From Knufia peltigerae (taxonomy: Eukaryota > Ascomycota > Eurotiomycetes > Chaetothyriales > Trichomeriaceae), in NCBI GenBank assembly GCA_030247855.1, contig JAPDRN010000067.1:62001-126000 (forward strand): a DNA stretch of 64,000 nt, written 5' to 3'. A program made the translations under genes and the position numbers. This document shows, piece after piece, positions 10,155 to 20,955 of the stretch (positions within the stretch are counted from its first letter, which is position 1; each line of letters opens with the position of its first letter). The notes under the pieces are model-generated. The model was not told where the DNA came from, ran no database searches, and was given only the letters and a program-made list of their open reading frames with translations.

Positions 10155-11853
10155 GATTACTGGTCGGTCGTTGTTTGTCCGTTATTCGTGCGTTGTGGGT
10201 TTTTTGTTTCCTTTCTCCTTTTGATGAGTAATTAGAGCATGGAGTACGAGTACGACTAAAGGACCCTTTTTTTTGTTCGTTGTGTGTTGGGAATTCTACT
10301 CTTCTGTGTACTAAAGCAAGCATTGGGGGGTTGATGGAAGAGAAAGAAGGAGAGAAAAGAACGGGCAAAAAGACGTATCGGTTTAGCATTGGAGGCTGTT
10401 GCTTTCTTGTTATTGGAGAGAGAACAAAAAGAGAAAATTCCTACAGTAACCTTTGACTCTAGAGGTGCCCTTTTGGTCCTGACAAAAGAAAGATATCGTA
10501 GTATATTTTAGGTCCTCAATGGGAAAGTCGGTCTGTACACCTTGGATAACGTCTACATGTCTTACCTAGCTTACTCAGAGTGCGGGATACTGAATGTGGT
10601 TGTTTGTGTACGTGAAGTATCCGTGACAAAACGCGGTGTTTATTTTGATTATATTTTTACATGATGCACGAGTTACTGTCGATGTGCCTCTTCGTTTGAA
10701 CCCAGTCCTCCCGCCGTATATATATCTTCTAGCCTTGTGATCTATATCCCTTTCCTTTGAGTAAGGCCAAGAGTTTCTACCCTTTTGACACGGCATACAC
10801 ACGTTGAGTATTTTTTTTGTCGTTGGCTCTTTGCAAACTGTTACGGAGGGTGTCGGTTACACCGACATAATGTCAGCCACCTGTCAAAACATGGGTTCGG
10901 AAGGTTGTTTTTGTTTATGGAGCAGTGACCCCCTTCTCTTTGGCACACCTCCGTCGTCATCTGGACTGTCCAAAGCGATTCTAACGAGTAGTACTGCTTT
11001 GTTTGTGTTACCATGAACGGCCAGCCCTTGGGAGACATTTGCCCTTTCTTTCGATGTGTGTTTTGTATACCACAGACTACAGAGTACTCAAACCTGGCTC
11101 CTCGAGTCGGATTTATAACTACTGCTGTGGAGTACGGGGTACAGTACTTTAATATCATTTTATGCGGTGTTTCAATATCGTCAGAGCAAAAGAAAACAAA
11201 GTAATTACTCCGTCAAGATGTGTGTTCATATTAAGTATAGGTAGGTAATGGTACGTGAGATGATTGATTGATGCATGCCCCCAAAACGCGCGCTTTGGAA
11301 AGAGAGATACGAAACAACAACAGCAGCAATAAAAAAGATTTGATCATAAAAATTGCTAGATTGCCCCTTTGGATGTGTGTACACCAACGATCTCCCCCAA
11401 TTTTGTGTGTGTGCTGGTATGCCAGGTTCCAAGGTGCGTAGACCAGTCCAAAAAGGTCAAAACCGTGAGTGACTTGTGTGTGAAACTCTGGGAAAAACTT
11501 CCTTTTTTGAATTGACATGTCTGGGAAGGGGGGAGGCGGTGAATATCGAAGAAAGTGATTGTGTTGATGGCGGGCGATGGAGAATCGAGAAAAGAAACGC
11601 CTTTTTTGGTTTGTTGTTGCTGTTGTTGTCCGGTGGTCAAGTTCCCACGAAATCAATCCCACGTGGTGCCATTGACTTCATGTTTCACCAAAACGTTGCA
11701 CGAAAATATACCCTTGGCCGGGCCACGTGCGACAGAAAGGAAAGAGTGCATTTTCGTGCAACGTTTGGGCTTCCCTCATGGCCCACGTCTTCCACCCCCT
11801 TCCCCTCTCATGCTCTCTCAAAACGAAAAAGACAAATGCATTTGTCTACACAC
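10155..11853. other. Convergent intergenic 1.7 kb, no gene recognised
   Basis: This lies between the 3' ends of the unknown gene and the But2 gene. It is T-rich and purine-run-rich, with only short unsupported frames. Near variants of the TACTCCGTA motif occur around 11.1-11.2 kb. Confidence 0.5.
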
Positions 11854-12565
11854 TTATGGGTGTGCAGCAGCGGGGAGACCGTACTCGTACGCGGTGTAGA
11901 TACCAATGGGGCACTCATCTTGGTCCTGGAAGAACCAGAAGTTGGTGTCGTTGGTGGACTAGGGGGGGGGCCAGTGTTAGCGTTTTGGCTGATCTTCAAG
12001 AGATACAGAAAGATACTGGGGAAGATGTCAAAAGACTTACGGTCATGCCAGCGACGCATGTACCGGCACCGACGAAGCAAGGACCGACATCGATGGTGTA
12101 TGCATTGCCGGGCTCCATGTGGATGGGAGGGAAAGGTGGGAAAGGACCAGGGGCGGGCTGGTTGTTCCAGGTGGTCTGGGGACCGGGGCAGCTGCCTGGG
12201 TTGTAGCCGGTGAAGAAGAACGAGCCACCACCCTCGTAGTCAAAGTTGGAGGTCTTGAGTTGCGACTTGAGGGGGAAGATGAACTCGAGGGTGCAGTTGG
12301 CGTCGGCGCGGTCGGCGGGCACGTCGAAGCTGAAGATGGAGGCGATGTCGTTGGGGGTGAAGACGCCGTTGTACTGAGGGCCGAACGACTTGTCGGGCTC
12401 ATTCTTGGAGATCTGGGTGATGTAGTGAGGGAACTCGAATTGACCGGGCGTCAGGTCTCGAGGACAGCCGCTGTCGCGCTCTGTCAGGGCTCGCTTGCGG
12501 AGGACCTCTCCGGGGTATGCGGCGACGAGGCCAGCCAGCATGGCGAAAGCAGCAACCGACTTCAT
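11854..12565 (-). CDS. Secreted protein with But2 C-terminal-like domain
   Basis: Exons 12565-12041 and 11958-11854 are joined over an 82-nt intron (GTAAGT...GCTAAC...CCTAG, with a C-run just before the acceptor), giving 209 residues. Without splicing the frame would stop early. With it the protein ends 'NFWFFQDQDECPIGIYTAYE', which fits the But2 C-terminal family ('WFF.D...CPIGLY'). Residues 1-16 are a signal peptide (MKSVAAFAMLAGLVAA), and a dibasic RKR at 23-25 suggests Kex2 processing. The core begins at 'DLTPGQFEFPHYITQISKNE'. Such proteins are common, often abundant, secreted or cell-wall products of filamentous fungi; no enzyme activity is established. A TACGGAGTA motif lies 23 nt upstream of the ATG. 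Confidence 0.82.
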
Positions 12566-13336
12566 CTTGAAGGTGGTGTGTTGATATTACGGAGTAAGTT
12601 AGAGGTGATGGGTAGGTGAGTGACGACGACGAGGTATAAGCGAGTGACTGCGGCGAGAGATGGTTGCCAGAATACAAAAAAGCGAGAGTATAGTAGGAAG
12701 AATACAGAGAGGAGGGCAGCAGAGCATACATACATACGGGGAGTATTAAGGACAAACCGGTAAGAGTGTGGATATATCATCGTCAGGTGGGAGATTGCTC
12801 TGGAGACACACACCCCAGTCGCCGGGAGTGGTAACGAAACGTTCAGGTCGCTAGACCGGTTGACAGGTCCCGTCACAACACCTGCTTGCCGTGTTCCAAG
12901 GGCAAGTTAGTGTCCGGTTGGACATGAGGCTGAACAAGGGTGATCCATCGAAACCATCTTCCCCTACCGCCTGGTGACTTCACGGGAAGCTACCGTAAAT
13001 AAACACGGGTAAACACGAGAGAAGGGCCTCACCGTCTGGGTCGCGTAACCAATACGAGGACGTCTCGGCAGTGGAAAATAGGCCACGAGGTGTGAATCCT
13101 GCCCTGCAGCTTGACGGGTGGTGAGACATTAACGCAAAGCAAAAGGTCTTCAGAGACGTTGATGCGACCTTCTGGCCCTCCTCCCATCATGGTGTTTACC
13201 AGACGCCCTTAGCTGCCGGTCGGTGCAAGCCACGTTTGTTGCTTGTAGCCAGTCACAAAAGCTTGTGATTGGAGCTTGATGAGGAGGAAGGGGGCCAGCG
13301 CTTTGCTTTTTTGCCTTTTTTCCAACCGGGCTGAAC

Positions 13337-13357
13337 GAGAGAGAGAGAGAGAGAGAG
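13337..13357. repeat. (GA)n microsatellite
   Basis: About ten uninterrupted GA units, directly visible, in non-coding DNA. Confidence 0.95.
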
Positions 13358-14643
13358 CACCAACTTGCAAAGGGACCCGGGGGCGCAGACCCAAAGTGGA
13401 TCCGGGCGGCAGATGCCTTGAGGACCTTTCATCTCACAATCACATCTCATTTGCAGGTGGCCTTAAGATGGAGACCATCGAAGCATTTCGATCGCCGTGT
13501 TTAGTTGCTACAAGCGAAAGTAGACAGCTTGGGTGGAAGAGCTTGAGCAACTACTCGTGCTCTCCGTGTGCAGTACTCTTTTGACTCTCTTGCTTGATCT
13601 ATAAACGGAGGGACGTACTCCGTACCGACGTATCCGCGTACATCGTCATATTTGTTTGTGGCGCCGGCAAAATGCAGACATACAGACCAACATCTAGAAT
13701 CAGCCACCCGACAAAAAGACAGAGAACAAAGGCAAAGAAGCAATCTTCTTGAAGAATAATCAGGCTGAGGCTGTGCCACACATCCTCGTCCCCTCATCTC
13801 TCTTTGGCCCACAGATTGAATGCAGGACCGTTACTCTCCGTATATAACAAGTCACGGCGAGAGCCAAGATATGTCTCCTGTTACGAAAGAAAATTGCAGG
13901 TTCAGGGTCCGCCCCCAAGGGGAAAGAAACGCACACCAAACAGAACGGCGAGAAACACCAAGCCTGTTTGGATCTGGGGTAGACATACAGGACTCCGTAC
14001 CTCCCGTTCAGAGTCCAACCAAGCATCGCGAAAGTCCATGTGACTACTTAGGGATGGGCGGGCCATAGTATTGTAGACACCAATAACTCAGGGAAAACAC
14101 GGCAGAGAACTTGTTGTCTACTGTACTTGTTGACAAAAATAGATTTCTCGACACGGCCCCATACGCGAGTAAGTAACCTGACAATCCCATTCCCGTTCCC
14201 CGTCGGTTGGATATTACAGTACGGATCCTTATTAGCTTGATAAGCTTGTGTGAAAACGGCACAATCTTATCCGGTTGACGATATCGATCATTCAAATCAA
14301 ATCCACCTCAGCTATCCGTATCTCGTCGTAACATACGGAGTACTGTACAGGAGATTAGCCGCTTGGAGGTTGATGAATTGCGTGCTTTCTCCTCTTCGAC
14401 GGACGGCGAGAGTACGTATGTGGATAGCTCTGGTCATGAAATGTCTTGGGTCCTTCGAAAGAAGTACTCCGTACCGAGTAATTTTACATTCAACAAGTAT
14501 CTTACCCACCTCAACCACGTACGCTACGCGCGCACATGGCACATGTGAATTAGAAGAGGATGACTGAAGAGATTCAAGCGAGGCGAGCTTCATCACTATT
14601 CAAGTAAGATACGTCAAAGTGAATCACTCATTCATCGTCATGA

Positions 14644-14681
14644 CCACCCACTACCACCACCACCACCCACCACCACTACCA
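14644..14681. repeat. CCA/CCAC-rich low-complexity run
   Basis: Imperfect CCA and CCAC units between the But2 gene and the oxygenase remnant. It is not in a supported reading frame. Confidence 0.85.
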
Positions 14682-15570
14682 TTAGCCCCGCATTATGATC
14701 CTAAACCAGTCCCCCGCATACGAATCACAATCTCGAAGGCTGGTTGAGTGAGTTTGAATAGCCACGACGAGTGGTACGTGCTTTTTTCTGCTTCTCTTCT
14801 ACGCGAGGTGTCTCGATCATGATAAAAACAAGAGGAAAAACAGCCTCACTGAACTAGTGGACTTGAGGGCACGTCCACCACACCTTCTTTTTTTAAACGA
14901 TCAAAAAAAGGCCAATGAAAGGTTGACTCTCGGCTCGTTGAACAATGTCAATCATGATTATTCATTCCATCTGGCCTTTTCTTCATTACACACAAGCCGT
15001 CCAAGAATATCCCCTCGACAAGGTGGTACACCACACGAGCAACGCTCCAACAAACACCCTTTTTGTTTGGTTCTTTCTCATCAAGCCACCCGGTCGCCCG
15101 TACCTATGGGCGAGGACACGTTCTGCGAAGAAAAAGAAAAGAAAACGTCCTGGCTTCAAAGTAGATTTCTCGTACTCGCCTAATAACCACTTTCAAAGTT
15201 CCTCTTTTGAAAAATCACACTTGGCGAATGCCGGGGCAATCGGATAGCCCCAGATCTGTTGTCGGTTGACGTTGCCGAGAAGACAAAGACGAGACGTGTT
15301 CCCCCCCATCGCCTTCTTCAAGAGCTTTCTCGCGAGATAAGGCGTGTGTGCTTCTTCCTCACTCGCCTTTGGCTTTCAGCAGGTTACCCTGACCTCGTAT
15401 CATTGATAAGAATAAAAGTAAAGGTCCAATCCTGGGAAATTAAGTTCCTTTCGCGTCTGACGTTTTCGCTTTATCGAAGAAAACAAAAGCATTGACGGGC
15501 CTCGGAACCTTGAGAGATAAGAGCATGGATGATCAACATCTATCCCCAGTGTGGGATAGGTGATCCCTGC

Positions 15571-15591
15571 CTCCCTCCCTCCCTCCCTCCC

Positions 15592-15639
<48 letters not shown>

Positions 15640-15641
15640 TT
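15571..15641. repeat. Compound microsatellite (CCCT)n-(CT)n-(GT)n
   Basis: Three repeat classes directly abut: CTCC/CCCT units to about 15591, CT units to about 15622 with one GT interruption, and GT units to 15641. It ends 39 nt before the stop codon that precedes the surviving part of a Rieske oxygenase frame, so it sits next to the break point of that gene. Confidence 0.95.
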
Positions 15642-15682
15642 GGTGAAAGAAACGAGCTCCCCCTTACTCTCATGGGTCTTGA

Positions 15683-16357
15683 AATAGCAAGTATACTGAT
15701 ATGGAAACCTGCAAGTGCTACCACTGTCTGACCGCGCACCCGGACGTGGCAAAGACCACCGACCTCGACACCTACCACGTCTCCCCCGGCCAGGACCAAC
15801 ACACCTACATATCCCACTTTAGCGAACCCAAAGCCTCGGTGTTGAGTGGCAACAAGTTCGACTCGTCACGTTTCGCCGGTCGTTCTCAAACCCACGTTTT
15901 CCCGGCCGGCCACTTCTCGCCCAACCCGGGGACGGGATTCATGCACCTGATGCGTTCGGTGCCGACCTCCCCCACGACCACCCGACAAGAGTACGACGTT
16001 TACAAACTCGACACGCCACGTTCGACCCCCGAGTCTTACGAACGCATGGTCAAGTTTTACAGGAAGGTCGTCGACGAGGATCTGGAGTTGTGCGAACGGG
16101 TGCAGAAGAACCTCGAACGAGGAGTGTTCGAGACGGGGACGCTGCACCCTTTCCACGAAGAAGGCGTGCACGCTTTCCAGAAGATGGTTCTGGGTGTGCT
16201 CGACGAACACGTCGAGCTAGAGAAAACCATCGGAAAAGAATTATGGGCCGCAAAGCCGACCACTCCTCGACGAGGAACCGGAGGTGTCGACGATGATCAC
16301 GGAGTCAATGGCCAGCAAAATCCGTGCATGACTTTGCTGAAAGATGTGGAGTGGTAG
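15683..16357 (+). pseudogene. 5'-truncated Rieske non-haem iron oxygenase (catalytic domain only)
   Basis: The frame is open from just after TGA 15680-15682, with first ATG at 15701, and encodes about 218 residues. It matches only the C-terminal catalytic domain of fungal choline-monooxygenase-like Rieske oxygenases: 'CKCYHCLTAHPDVAKTTDLD' carries the His-x4-His iron ligands, and 'DEDLELCERVQKNLERGVF' followed by 'TGTLHPFHEEG' is the conserved C-terminal part, with a likely Asp ligand in DED. The N-terminal Rieske [2Fe-2S] domain (CxH...CxxH) that must feed electrons is absent from the upstream 3 kb, where a compound microsatellite begins 42 nt away. A distant exon beyond a very long intron is unlikely but not excluded. 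The remaining frame has no internal stop, so loss is recent or the fragment is still expressed. Confidence 0.7.
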
Positions 16358-16501
16358 ATAGATTTGTGTTCCCCCCGAAAAAGAACAGAATCTTACGGGT
16401 TCATTCGTATGAGGACACCAAGTATGTGGGTTCAATATACTCTCAAATGTGCACTCGATATCTGTATCTTGCCGAAACGTGTCCTCCAATAACAAGTCAC
16501 A

Positions 16502-18385
16502 TCACGCCTCGTCTTGACGATACAACGGTTGAAGCTCTTCTACACTGGTCGCACCGCTTCGACCAGAAAGCAATCCCCTCTCGACGTCATCATGGAAGTC
16601 CTCCTCATCTTGCATATTGTCCTCATCCGACTCCTGAATTCCGTTCTTCGCAATAGAAAGCCGTTTGGGTATAAGCATGCCGCCCTTGAATCTTTTGTTT
16701 TGTATGTCATGCACCACTTCTCGAACTCTTTCGTAGCCTGGGATCCACCTTCTCAGCACCCAGGCCAAAAAGACAGTACTGACAATAAAGACGCCGACGC
16801 CAACGATCTTGAAGACTTCAGAAGGAGCATTGCCGACCGTGCGGTCCAACTCTTCACTGAGACCAAGGGAATTGCCTTGCTTGTCGAGTGCGACCACACG
16901 CACAAACGTTGGCATGTCATTGGTGATTTCAATGTGCGACTCGAAGCCTTTTTTCTGCACCGAAACCAAGTCGACATGAATTCCCTGTCCCTCACGTCCT
17001 TGAAGTAGCCACCGGCTCACCTCGGTGGCGCCGTTCCAGCTAACATACACCTTGCCCTCTCGGGGCCGCAGATAGACGTCCGGCTGAGTCGCGGGCTTCC
17101 CGACCCAGGACGAAGTGCGGGACGCACGGTAGTTCTTCACCCAGCCAAGCTTCCAGGTTATGGAAGGTGCAATATGAACGTCGCACAGCACCGATCCGTC
17201 CGAGTCGAATTCGGTGAAAGCCGGTACATATCCCCATCCGACCACGGCATGACCAGAATCTGGAAGCAGCTGTACAGACCCCTGGCTGCCGACTAGTATC
17301 TTGCTGGGGTGGACATACTCGCCCACCAGTGTTGCCGTCATCTTTTCAAGGTCGAGTTGGACTTGGATCCCACGACTATACTCAGCATTGTCCGACTTTG
17401 AGTCATATTTCCCATTGTCGAAGATGGTCAATGTGTTGTTCTCATGAATCCTTGCGTGATGCTGGAATTTGAAGTCAGTAGCCTTGCCGTCCGATGTGTC
17501 CCTGAACTGATTCCGTTTGCCACCAAGGACCCAGAGGATGTCGCCGGCGGGTCCAATGCACGTAATGGAATGCATGTAACGTGAGGAGACATAGTAGTTT
17601 CCCTGTGAATCCTTGTCGATGCTATTGATGTGGAAGAAATCCCATGCTGACTTTCGCTCCCTCCCGATGGCCCTGTCATCCCTATCCGACGAGTCTGGCC
17701 GTCTCGCGAATGTATCCATTATGTCATAGTGCTCGGAAGCACGCCACTCGAATATCAAGACCCCGGTCTCAACATCGATTTCTTGAAATATACTGTCGTA
17801 TACCCAGCCCGGTGATGCGATCCCAAAAGGTGTCAAGTCGGCGGTCGTGGCATGGTAGCTGGTCACCAGTGCTGTTCCGTTGTCTGTGAACTCAAACTCG
17901 TGCAGGTCTCCTTCAAGGTCATTTGCTGGGGTGACTGTCTTGTAGACCTGATAGCTCGGATCAAGCATGATATATCTTCCAGTGCCGAACGTCCCAGAAT
18001 CTACCCCAGTCCAGAAGGTCAAATACTGTTCACCTCTGTACGACTGCACCTTTACATCCAACGCCTGCCCATATGTGTCCTCCATCCAAACCAACTCGCC
18101 TTCTGCATCAAAGATCATTGGTCCAGGTTGTGAGACCATTCGGCCACGGGGTCCTAACACTGTATAACTATCATCGCATCGACTATCCCACCTAGCATAG
18201 TTCAGAAGCGGTGGTTGAAGTTCGGATGAGTGGTAAGACTGTCTCGGGGAAGGGCCATATATGCCCCAGTCGTACAGTGTCGATGATAGTCTGCCGTTTT
18301 TGGGTGAAAATGCTTGAACGTCGGCTGGAAGAATACAAAAGAGCAAGGATGAAACACTTAAAAACAATCCATGTCCCGACCTCAT
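16502..18385 (-). CDS. Arylsulfotransferase (ASST)-family protein, membrane-anchored
   Basis: Single exon, 627 residues. Residues 1-25 form a signal peptide ending ADVQA. A beta-propeller-like body follows, with 'GPMIFDAEGELVWMEDTYGQ', 'DLHEFEFTDNGTALVTSYH', 'DFFHINSIDKDSQGNYYVSS' and 'HHARIHENNTLTIFDNGKYD', all conserved in the fungal arylsulfotransferase family (Arylsulfotran_2). A C-terminal membrane helix lies at about 524-543 ('VFKIVGVGVFIVSTVFLAWV'), followed by Arg-Arg and an 80-residue acidic cytosolic tail. Bacterial ASST transfers sulfate between phenols through a histidine. Whether fungal relatives are sulfotransferases is not established, so I give only the family. Topology predicts a lumenal or extracellular propeller. 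Confidence 0.85.
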   Translation of the reverse strand: MRSGHGLFLSVSSLLFCILPADVQAFSPKNGRLSSTLYDWGIYGPSPRQSYHSSELQPPLLNYARWDSRCDDSYTVLGPRGRMVSQPGPMIFDAEGELVWMEDTYGQALDVKVQSYRGEQYLTFWTGVDSGTFGTGRYIMLDPSYQVYKTVTPANDLEGDLHEFEFTDNGTALVTSYHATTADLTPFGIASPGWVYDSIFQEIDVETGVLIFEWRASEHYDIMDTFARRPDSSDRDDRAIGRERKSAWDFFHINSIDKDSQGNYYVSSRYMHSITCIGPAGDILWVLGGKRNQFRDTSDGKATDFKFQHHARIHENNTLTIFDNGKYDSKSDNAEYSRGIQVQLDLEKMTATLVGEYVHPSKILVGSQGSVQLLPDSGHAVVGWGYVPAFTEFDSDGSVLCDVHIAPSITWKLGWVKNYRASRTSSWVGKPATQPDVYLRPREGKVYVSWNGATEVSRWLLQGREGQGIHVDLVSVQKKGFESHIEITNDMPTFVRVVALDKQGNSLGLSEELDRTVGNAPSEVFKIVGVGVFIVSTVFLAWVLRRWIPGYERVREVVHDIQNKRFKGGMLIPKRLSIAKNGIQESDEDNMQDEEDFHDDVERGLLSGRSGATSVEELQPLYRQDEA

Positions 18386-19428
18386 TGCGCTCTCGGACTC
18401 GGTGATCGGATGGTATTATGATATGCCGATCTAGGTAGAGGTGAGCTTCTGAAGCGAGAGTTTGTACTTGCGCAAAAGTACCGCAGTTGGTTCATATGTG
18501 AGATAGCGGCATGCTTGATAGTTTTTTTGCATTTTAAGTCTTATTGAGGCAAGACCTGCTTTGGATCAAGCATATATAAACGACTAGCCAGAGTACGGCT
18601 GAAGCAGCACATCCTCGCAACAACGCCACGCTGGAACCGTAATTTTCCAATATTCTACCGGTAAACGACTCATCCAGGGACAAGTCAACCAGGTGGGTAG
18701 TGTGGGGGACCACCACGAGGCGGGCATGGACCAAGGCATTGTTGATATCTGTAATGGAGATCTATGGATAATACGAGACGAACTCGTATACGAATACTCC
18801 TCGAGATTTGCTGCCCGACTCGCAAGGCTTTCCGGGTCGGGAATGCTTGATAGTTGGACGTCTGCAATCAGCGATATGAACAATGATGTAAGGGATAAAG
18901 ATACGTGTTGTTCTAAGCGTAATTTACTGGTGTACTCGTACTCTTGCGTGATGCCGTGAACAGGATGTTTGGACCGGGGATCTCTCGTCTGGCTAGTCGC
19001 GTGCGATGTTTCCTGAGGCAGTGCAGAGAGTATCATTGCAAGGCCACCGGCGGAGTTTGTATCCACTTGACCAACTTCGTCAAGCGACCCTGAACTCGTA
19101 GTACTCTTGGCATAGCCACAGGAATTCGTCGCAACATGTACTTCATGCAGCCATCCAGGAGAATGCGTCAGGCTGGATGGTAGATCAGTTTCCATCTCAT
19201 GGCGGAATTCGAGATTCTGCGCACATGTTGTTTATGAATTAAGCATTCAAGTGACGTCGCTGGGCACAAAGATGTTTGAGTGACATGTTGGTGATGCCGG
19301 CGGGTAAATATGACGACGATCAAAGTGCACGTTGGTGCGGATTTCCTCCTGGTAGCATTTCCCGGATAGCGGCACATGTCTTGATATCCCTTGGAGCTGC
19401 ATACACTTTACTATTGTTCGGTACGTTT
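18386..19428. other. Intergenic 1 kb with uncertain minus-strand reading frames
   Basis: This lies between the ASST-like and F-box genes. The only candidate inside is the weak minus-strand frame listed separately; the rest shows nothing. Confidence 0.4.
18534..19195 (-). CDS. Doubtful multi-exon gene, possible small membrane protein
   Basis: Minus-strand ATG 19195 opens a frame (METDLPSSLTHSPGWLHEVH...). Candidate introns with good acceptors exist: GTAAATT to GATTGCAG (about 66 nt) and GTATTCG to ATTACAG (49 nt). The last exon would read 'NNALVHARLVVVPHTTHLVD' and end in a hydrophobic helix around 'CAASAVLWLVVYICLIQ', stopping at 18534. I could not find one splice combination that keeps all the natural-looking pieces in frame, and I recognise no family. 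Treat it as a hint only; it may be non-coding or decayed. Confidence 0.2.
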
Positions 19429-20955
19429 TCAGTACCAGTCATGTCCTGCTTCGCCGCGCTTCTCCTTGCTTGGATTCATCGACACAATCTTCTGACCGGG
19501 AATTTGGTCCACAGTGAATTGCGACTCGAAAACCCCTGATATTGCTCTCCTTCCCAGGGCCGTAAATGAATCAAAGGTACCCTCTCCATTACAAGCTGAC
19601 CATTCAGGACTCTGCGGCGAAGATCCATCGCCCAGATCGCACCATCGAGTGACAACGATGGCATACTTGAAGAGCTTGCGCGGGTCGCTTTTATCTTCCT
19701 GCATCCTTAATTCGATGAGATATTCAGACGGACATTCTGGACATCTACGCATTGGTCGACATTCCGGACAAAGTGTGATCAGGGGGTTTTGAGGGTGTAA
19801 ATGAAGCTTGACCTTTTCTGCAACGCCCACCACTCCTCCGCTATCCGGAGGCTTCGGAATATGGCTGAGGGCGCATTTAACGGCTGGCATGAGATTACCG
19901 TCTCTCCAGTGCGCACAAACAGAAAAGTATGGGTTGAAATTATCGTTGTGAGAGTAGAGAAGCTTCCTTAGGCCTGCCGGGGGAAGTGCAGGTGTAGCGA
20001 ACGATGAACTGATGACGCGCACCAATAGGTGATTGTTCACGACAACAAAACGTGTCTGATGCGTCCATCCTCCATCTCGGTCTGTGTATCTGCGCGCCAA
20101 CGAGTCTATCGCAACGCCGTGATCTGCGGAGTACTTGTGCGCTCTCAGCACAAGCTGTAAGAATGGAAATGGTAATGTGCGGCCGACCGTCAATCGGTTT
20201 CGAGAAATGCGTTTCTCTAGATTGAATGCGTTGGGACAATTAAATAAAGGATTTGCAATGTTGGTCGGTCGCAACGTTTCGTTTCCCTTTTGACTCCTAA
20301 CGTGGTAAATGGCACATGAAAAACACAGAAGGTGGTCAGGGAGATCTTTGTCAAGACGACCGAGGAAATCGGTTTTGGCATGGAAATTGTCGCCATTATT
20401 CAGAGCAGTCCAGACGGAAGTACCGATCAGATTGCAAAAGGCCTTGCAAGACAGAGCCAGACTTGCAGCATCAGCGAGTGGCAGGGATTCCACTATTTGT
20501 TTCCATACGTATGAAGGAAGTCTTGATAAGAATCTTGACCCCGGCACCGAGGGTATATTTCGAAATAGCAGTTCAGTCCTCTCTGCAAGGGACTCGTCGG
20601 ACTCTCGATGAGCCAGGCTATGCAGCAGGTCTGTGTGATCTTTGCGTTCACCAGTTTGCTCGTCCCTTTCCCATTCATCTGCGACGGAAATTGCTGGGAA
20701 TGAAGCGTTTCGCGTCTGTCGAGACTGTTTGATGCTGTTCTTGGTTGCATTTGCCGCAGAGCTGTGGGCAGGCACTGCTGGGGAAGATTTTTTGCGCAGT
20801 TTGTTGGTAGATTTCAGTTTTACTGGGACTTTGAGCTCTTCGACTGATAGGTCTGAGATTGAATTTGCCTTTGAACCAGAACGACTGCTGTCATTTTTGG
20901 TCTTGAATGGGTTTAGAAACCCAAAAGATTTCTTCCTGGGAGCGACTTCTGCCAT
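19429..20955 (-). CDS. F-box protein
   Basis: Single exon, 508 residues. The N-terminal 140 residues are basic and Ser-rich (MAEVAPRKKSFGFLNPFKTK...). An F-box lies at about 145-190: 'FLSRLPSYVWKQIVESLPLA' followed by 'DAASLALSCKAFCNLIGTSVW'. F-box proteins bind Skp1 in SCF ubiquitin ligases and bring the substrate through the rest of the chain. The C-terminal part has no recognisable WD40 or LRR repeats. It contains Cys pairs that could bind a metal ('CFSCAIYH', 'CPECRPMRRCPECPSEY'), a pattern seen in many Pezizomycotina F-box proteins. The substrate is unknown. The ATG is the first in the frame; an overlapping coding-like frame runs upstream of it. Confidence 0.8.
   Translation of the reverse strand: MAEVAPRKKSFGFLNPFKTKNDSSRSGSKANSISDLSVEELKVPVKLKSTNKLRKKSSPAVPAHSSAANATKNSIKQSRQTRNASFPAISVADEWERDEQTGERKDHTDLLHSLAHRESDESLAERTELLFRNIPSVPGSRFLSRLPSYVWKQIVESLPLADAASLALSCKAFCNLIGTSVWTALNNGDNFHAKTDFLGRLDKDLPDHLLCFSCAIYHVRSQKGNETLRPTNIANPLFNCPNAFNLEKRISRNRLTVGRTLPFPFLQLVLRAHKYSADHGVAIDSLARRYTDRDGGWTHQTRFVVVNNHLLVRVISSSFATPALPPAGLRKLLYSHNDNFNPYFSVCAHWRDGNLMPAVKCALSHIPKPPDSGGVVGVAEKVKLHLHPQNPLITLCPECRPMRRCPECPSEYLIELRMQEDKSDPRKLFKYAIVVTRWCDLGDGSSPQSPEWSACNGEGTFDSFTALGRRAISGVFESQFTVDQIPGQKIVSMNPSKEKRGEAGHDWY

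Larger units (their letters stand above)
12566..15570. other. Gene-poor 3 kb with simple repeats
   Basis: No gene is supported here. It carries a GA microsatellite, a CCA-rich run and four perfect copies of TACTCCGTA/TACGGAGTA (12588, 13616, 14334, 14465). Short frames have no family features. I looked here for the missing Rieske domain of the truncated oxygenase downstream and did not find it. Confidence 0.5.

Noticed and set aside
12119..12619. 166-codon plus-strand frame, Gly/Val/Glu-rich
   Set aside because: Antisense to the secreted But2 protein; composition mirrors its GC-rich codons.
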